A program made the translations under genes and the position numbers. A stretch of DNA of 12,297 nt from Candidatus Saccharimonadales bacterium (GTDB taxonomy: Bacteria > Patescibacteriota > Saccharimonadia > UBA4664 > SCTI01): the NCBI GenBank assembly GCA_030150485.1, contig JASLFZ010000054.1, positions 1 through 12,297 of the forward strand, written 5' to 3'. Below the pieces are notes generated by a model. It was not told the origin of the DNA. It was given only the letters and a program-made list of their open reading frames with translations, and did no database searches. Position 1 is the first letter of the stretch, and every line of letters starts with the position of its first letter. Positions 11,983 to 12,297 of the stretch are shown here, piece after piece.

Positions 11983-12297
11983 ATGAATCACGGATTACCA
12001 ACAGAGCAGTGGGACGCGCAGCTACAGCACTTGCAGGGCGGTATTTTGCAGTCGCAGGTTTGGGGGCGGTTCCAGCAGGCGCTTGGCTACGAGACCTACT
12101 GGGCGCAGGGTGAGGGGTGGCAGTGGCTGGCAAGTTTGCGGATTAGTCATGGGCTGCGCTATCTGCTAGTCAGTTACGGGCCGGTAGGGGAGGGGAGTGC
12201 CATGCCAGCAGCGATCGACTCGCTGCTGGCGGCGGGGCGTGAGTTGGGCGCCGATTTCGTCCGCATTGAGCCCCAAGCCGGCTGTACGCCAGCGCAG
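11983..12297 (+). CDS. FemAB-like peptidoglycan bridge/aminoacyl transferase, 3' end missing
   Basis: The frame is open to the right edge, giving the first 105 residues. They resemble the N-terminal part of FemA/FemB/FemX-type proteins: ILQSQVWGRFQQALG (21-35), then LRYLLVSYGPVG (58-69) and a helix leading to GADFVRIEP (89-97). Family members use aminoacyl-tRNA to add amino acids to the stem peptide of lipid II in the cytoplasm; Patescibacteria carry such genes in their cell-wall set. The assignment rests on these three segments only, and the catalytic part lies outside the window. ATG 11983 is preceded by AAG, not a clear ribosome-binding site, and lies 39 bases from the divergent tsaD start. 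GC content in this gene seems higher than in the neighbouring genes, by eye. Confidence 0.78.
   Translation, partial: MNHGLPTEQWDAQLQHLQGGILQSQVWGRFQQALGYETYWAQGEGWQWLASLRISHGLRYLLVSYGPVGEGSAMPAAIDSLLAAGRELGADFVRIEPQAGCTPAQ

Noticed and set aside
11944..11991. 16-residue extension of TsaD
   Set aside because: TsaD normally starts at the ILGIETSCDETA segment, and the extension lies over the promoter and the FemAB start.
1..12297. UGA reassigned as a sense codon, as in Gracilibacteria or Absconditabacteria
   Set aside because: No recognised protein continues through an in-frame TGA, and Gly and Trp positions use ordinary codons.
1..12297. CRISPR arrays, insertion sequences or prophage genes
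   Set aside because: No regularly spaced repeats, transposase motifs or phage structural genes are visible; the region reads as core chromosome.

Overview
The window looks like a stretch of a Patescibacteria (CPR) chromosome, most likely Saccharibacteria (TM7) or a close relative. This rests on protein resemblance and gene style: a short two-helix pilin/VirB2-like protein, a conserved two-helix membrane protein with the W-x-A-x-E-F-x-H-H-D-K signature, a FemAB-like protein beside tsaD, very tight gene packing, and several promoters whose -10 box sits directly against the start codon. No 16S rRNA or other decisive marker is present, so the taxon is an inference. The genetic code reads as standard. 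None of the 13 genes whose 3' end is visible stops with TGA (9 TAA, 4 TAG).

Layout. Bases 1-341 hold the 3' part of a pilin-like gene, closed by a bidirectional terminator (361-388) shared with a convergent Hsp20 gene (404-841, minus). A ComF-like phosphoribosyltransferase follows (1015-1674, plus), then tRNA-Ser(GCT) on minus. Next is a two-gene phosphotransferase: an ATP-grasp protein (1897-2706) and a protein ending in a phosphohistidine swivel domain (2719-3822). Together they lack the PEP synthase TIM barrel. A minus-strand operon, TrmB-type regulator plus MTH1-like Nudix hydrolase (5065 down to 3809), converges on the pair and overlaps its end by 14 bases. The regulator is divergent from an unknown 179-residue protein built from two copies of one domain, and a perfect 8+8 inverted repeat lies in the shared promoter region.

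From 5824 to 6806 a MYG1-family gene lies directly behind tRNA-Ser(TGA), with its ribosome-binding site touching the tRNA CCA end. Then come the two-helix membrane protein (6898-7470), a tRNA pair Arg(GCG)-Ser(CGA) on plus, and a minus-strand block of tsaD, valS and a membrane-anchored TPR-like protein that overlaps the valS end by 29 bases. The start of a FemAB-like gene (11983 to the window end) is divergent from tsaD.

Functionally, most of the window is translation housekeeping (four tRNAs, ValS, TsaD) mixed with stress and nucleotide sanitation (Hsp20, MTH1-like Nudix), DNA uptake or surface functions (pilin, ComF, FemAB) and one poorly understood phosphotransfer pair. The most unexpected signal is inside valS: two copies of the palindrome TTTTCACGTGAAAA, 543 bases apart and in the same reading frame, whose 12-base core equals the core of the ParB/Spo0J centromere site parS. 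Other notable points are a recurring -10/6-base/ATG geometry that suggests leaderless mRNAs, and a tRNA-Arg with GCG instead of the usual bacterial ACG anticodon.
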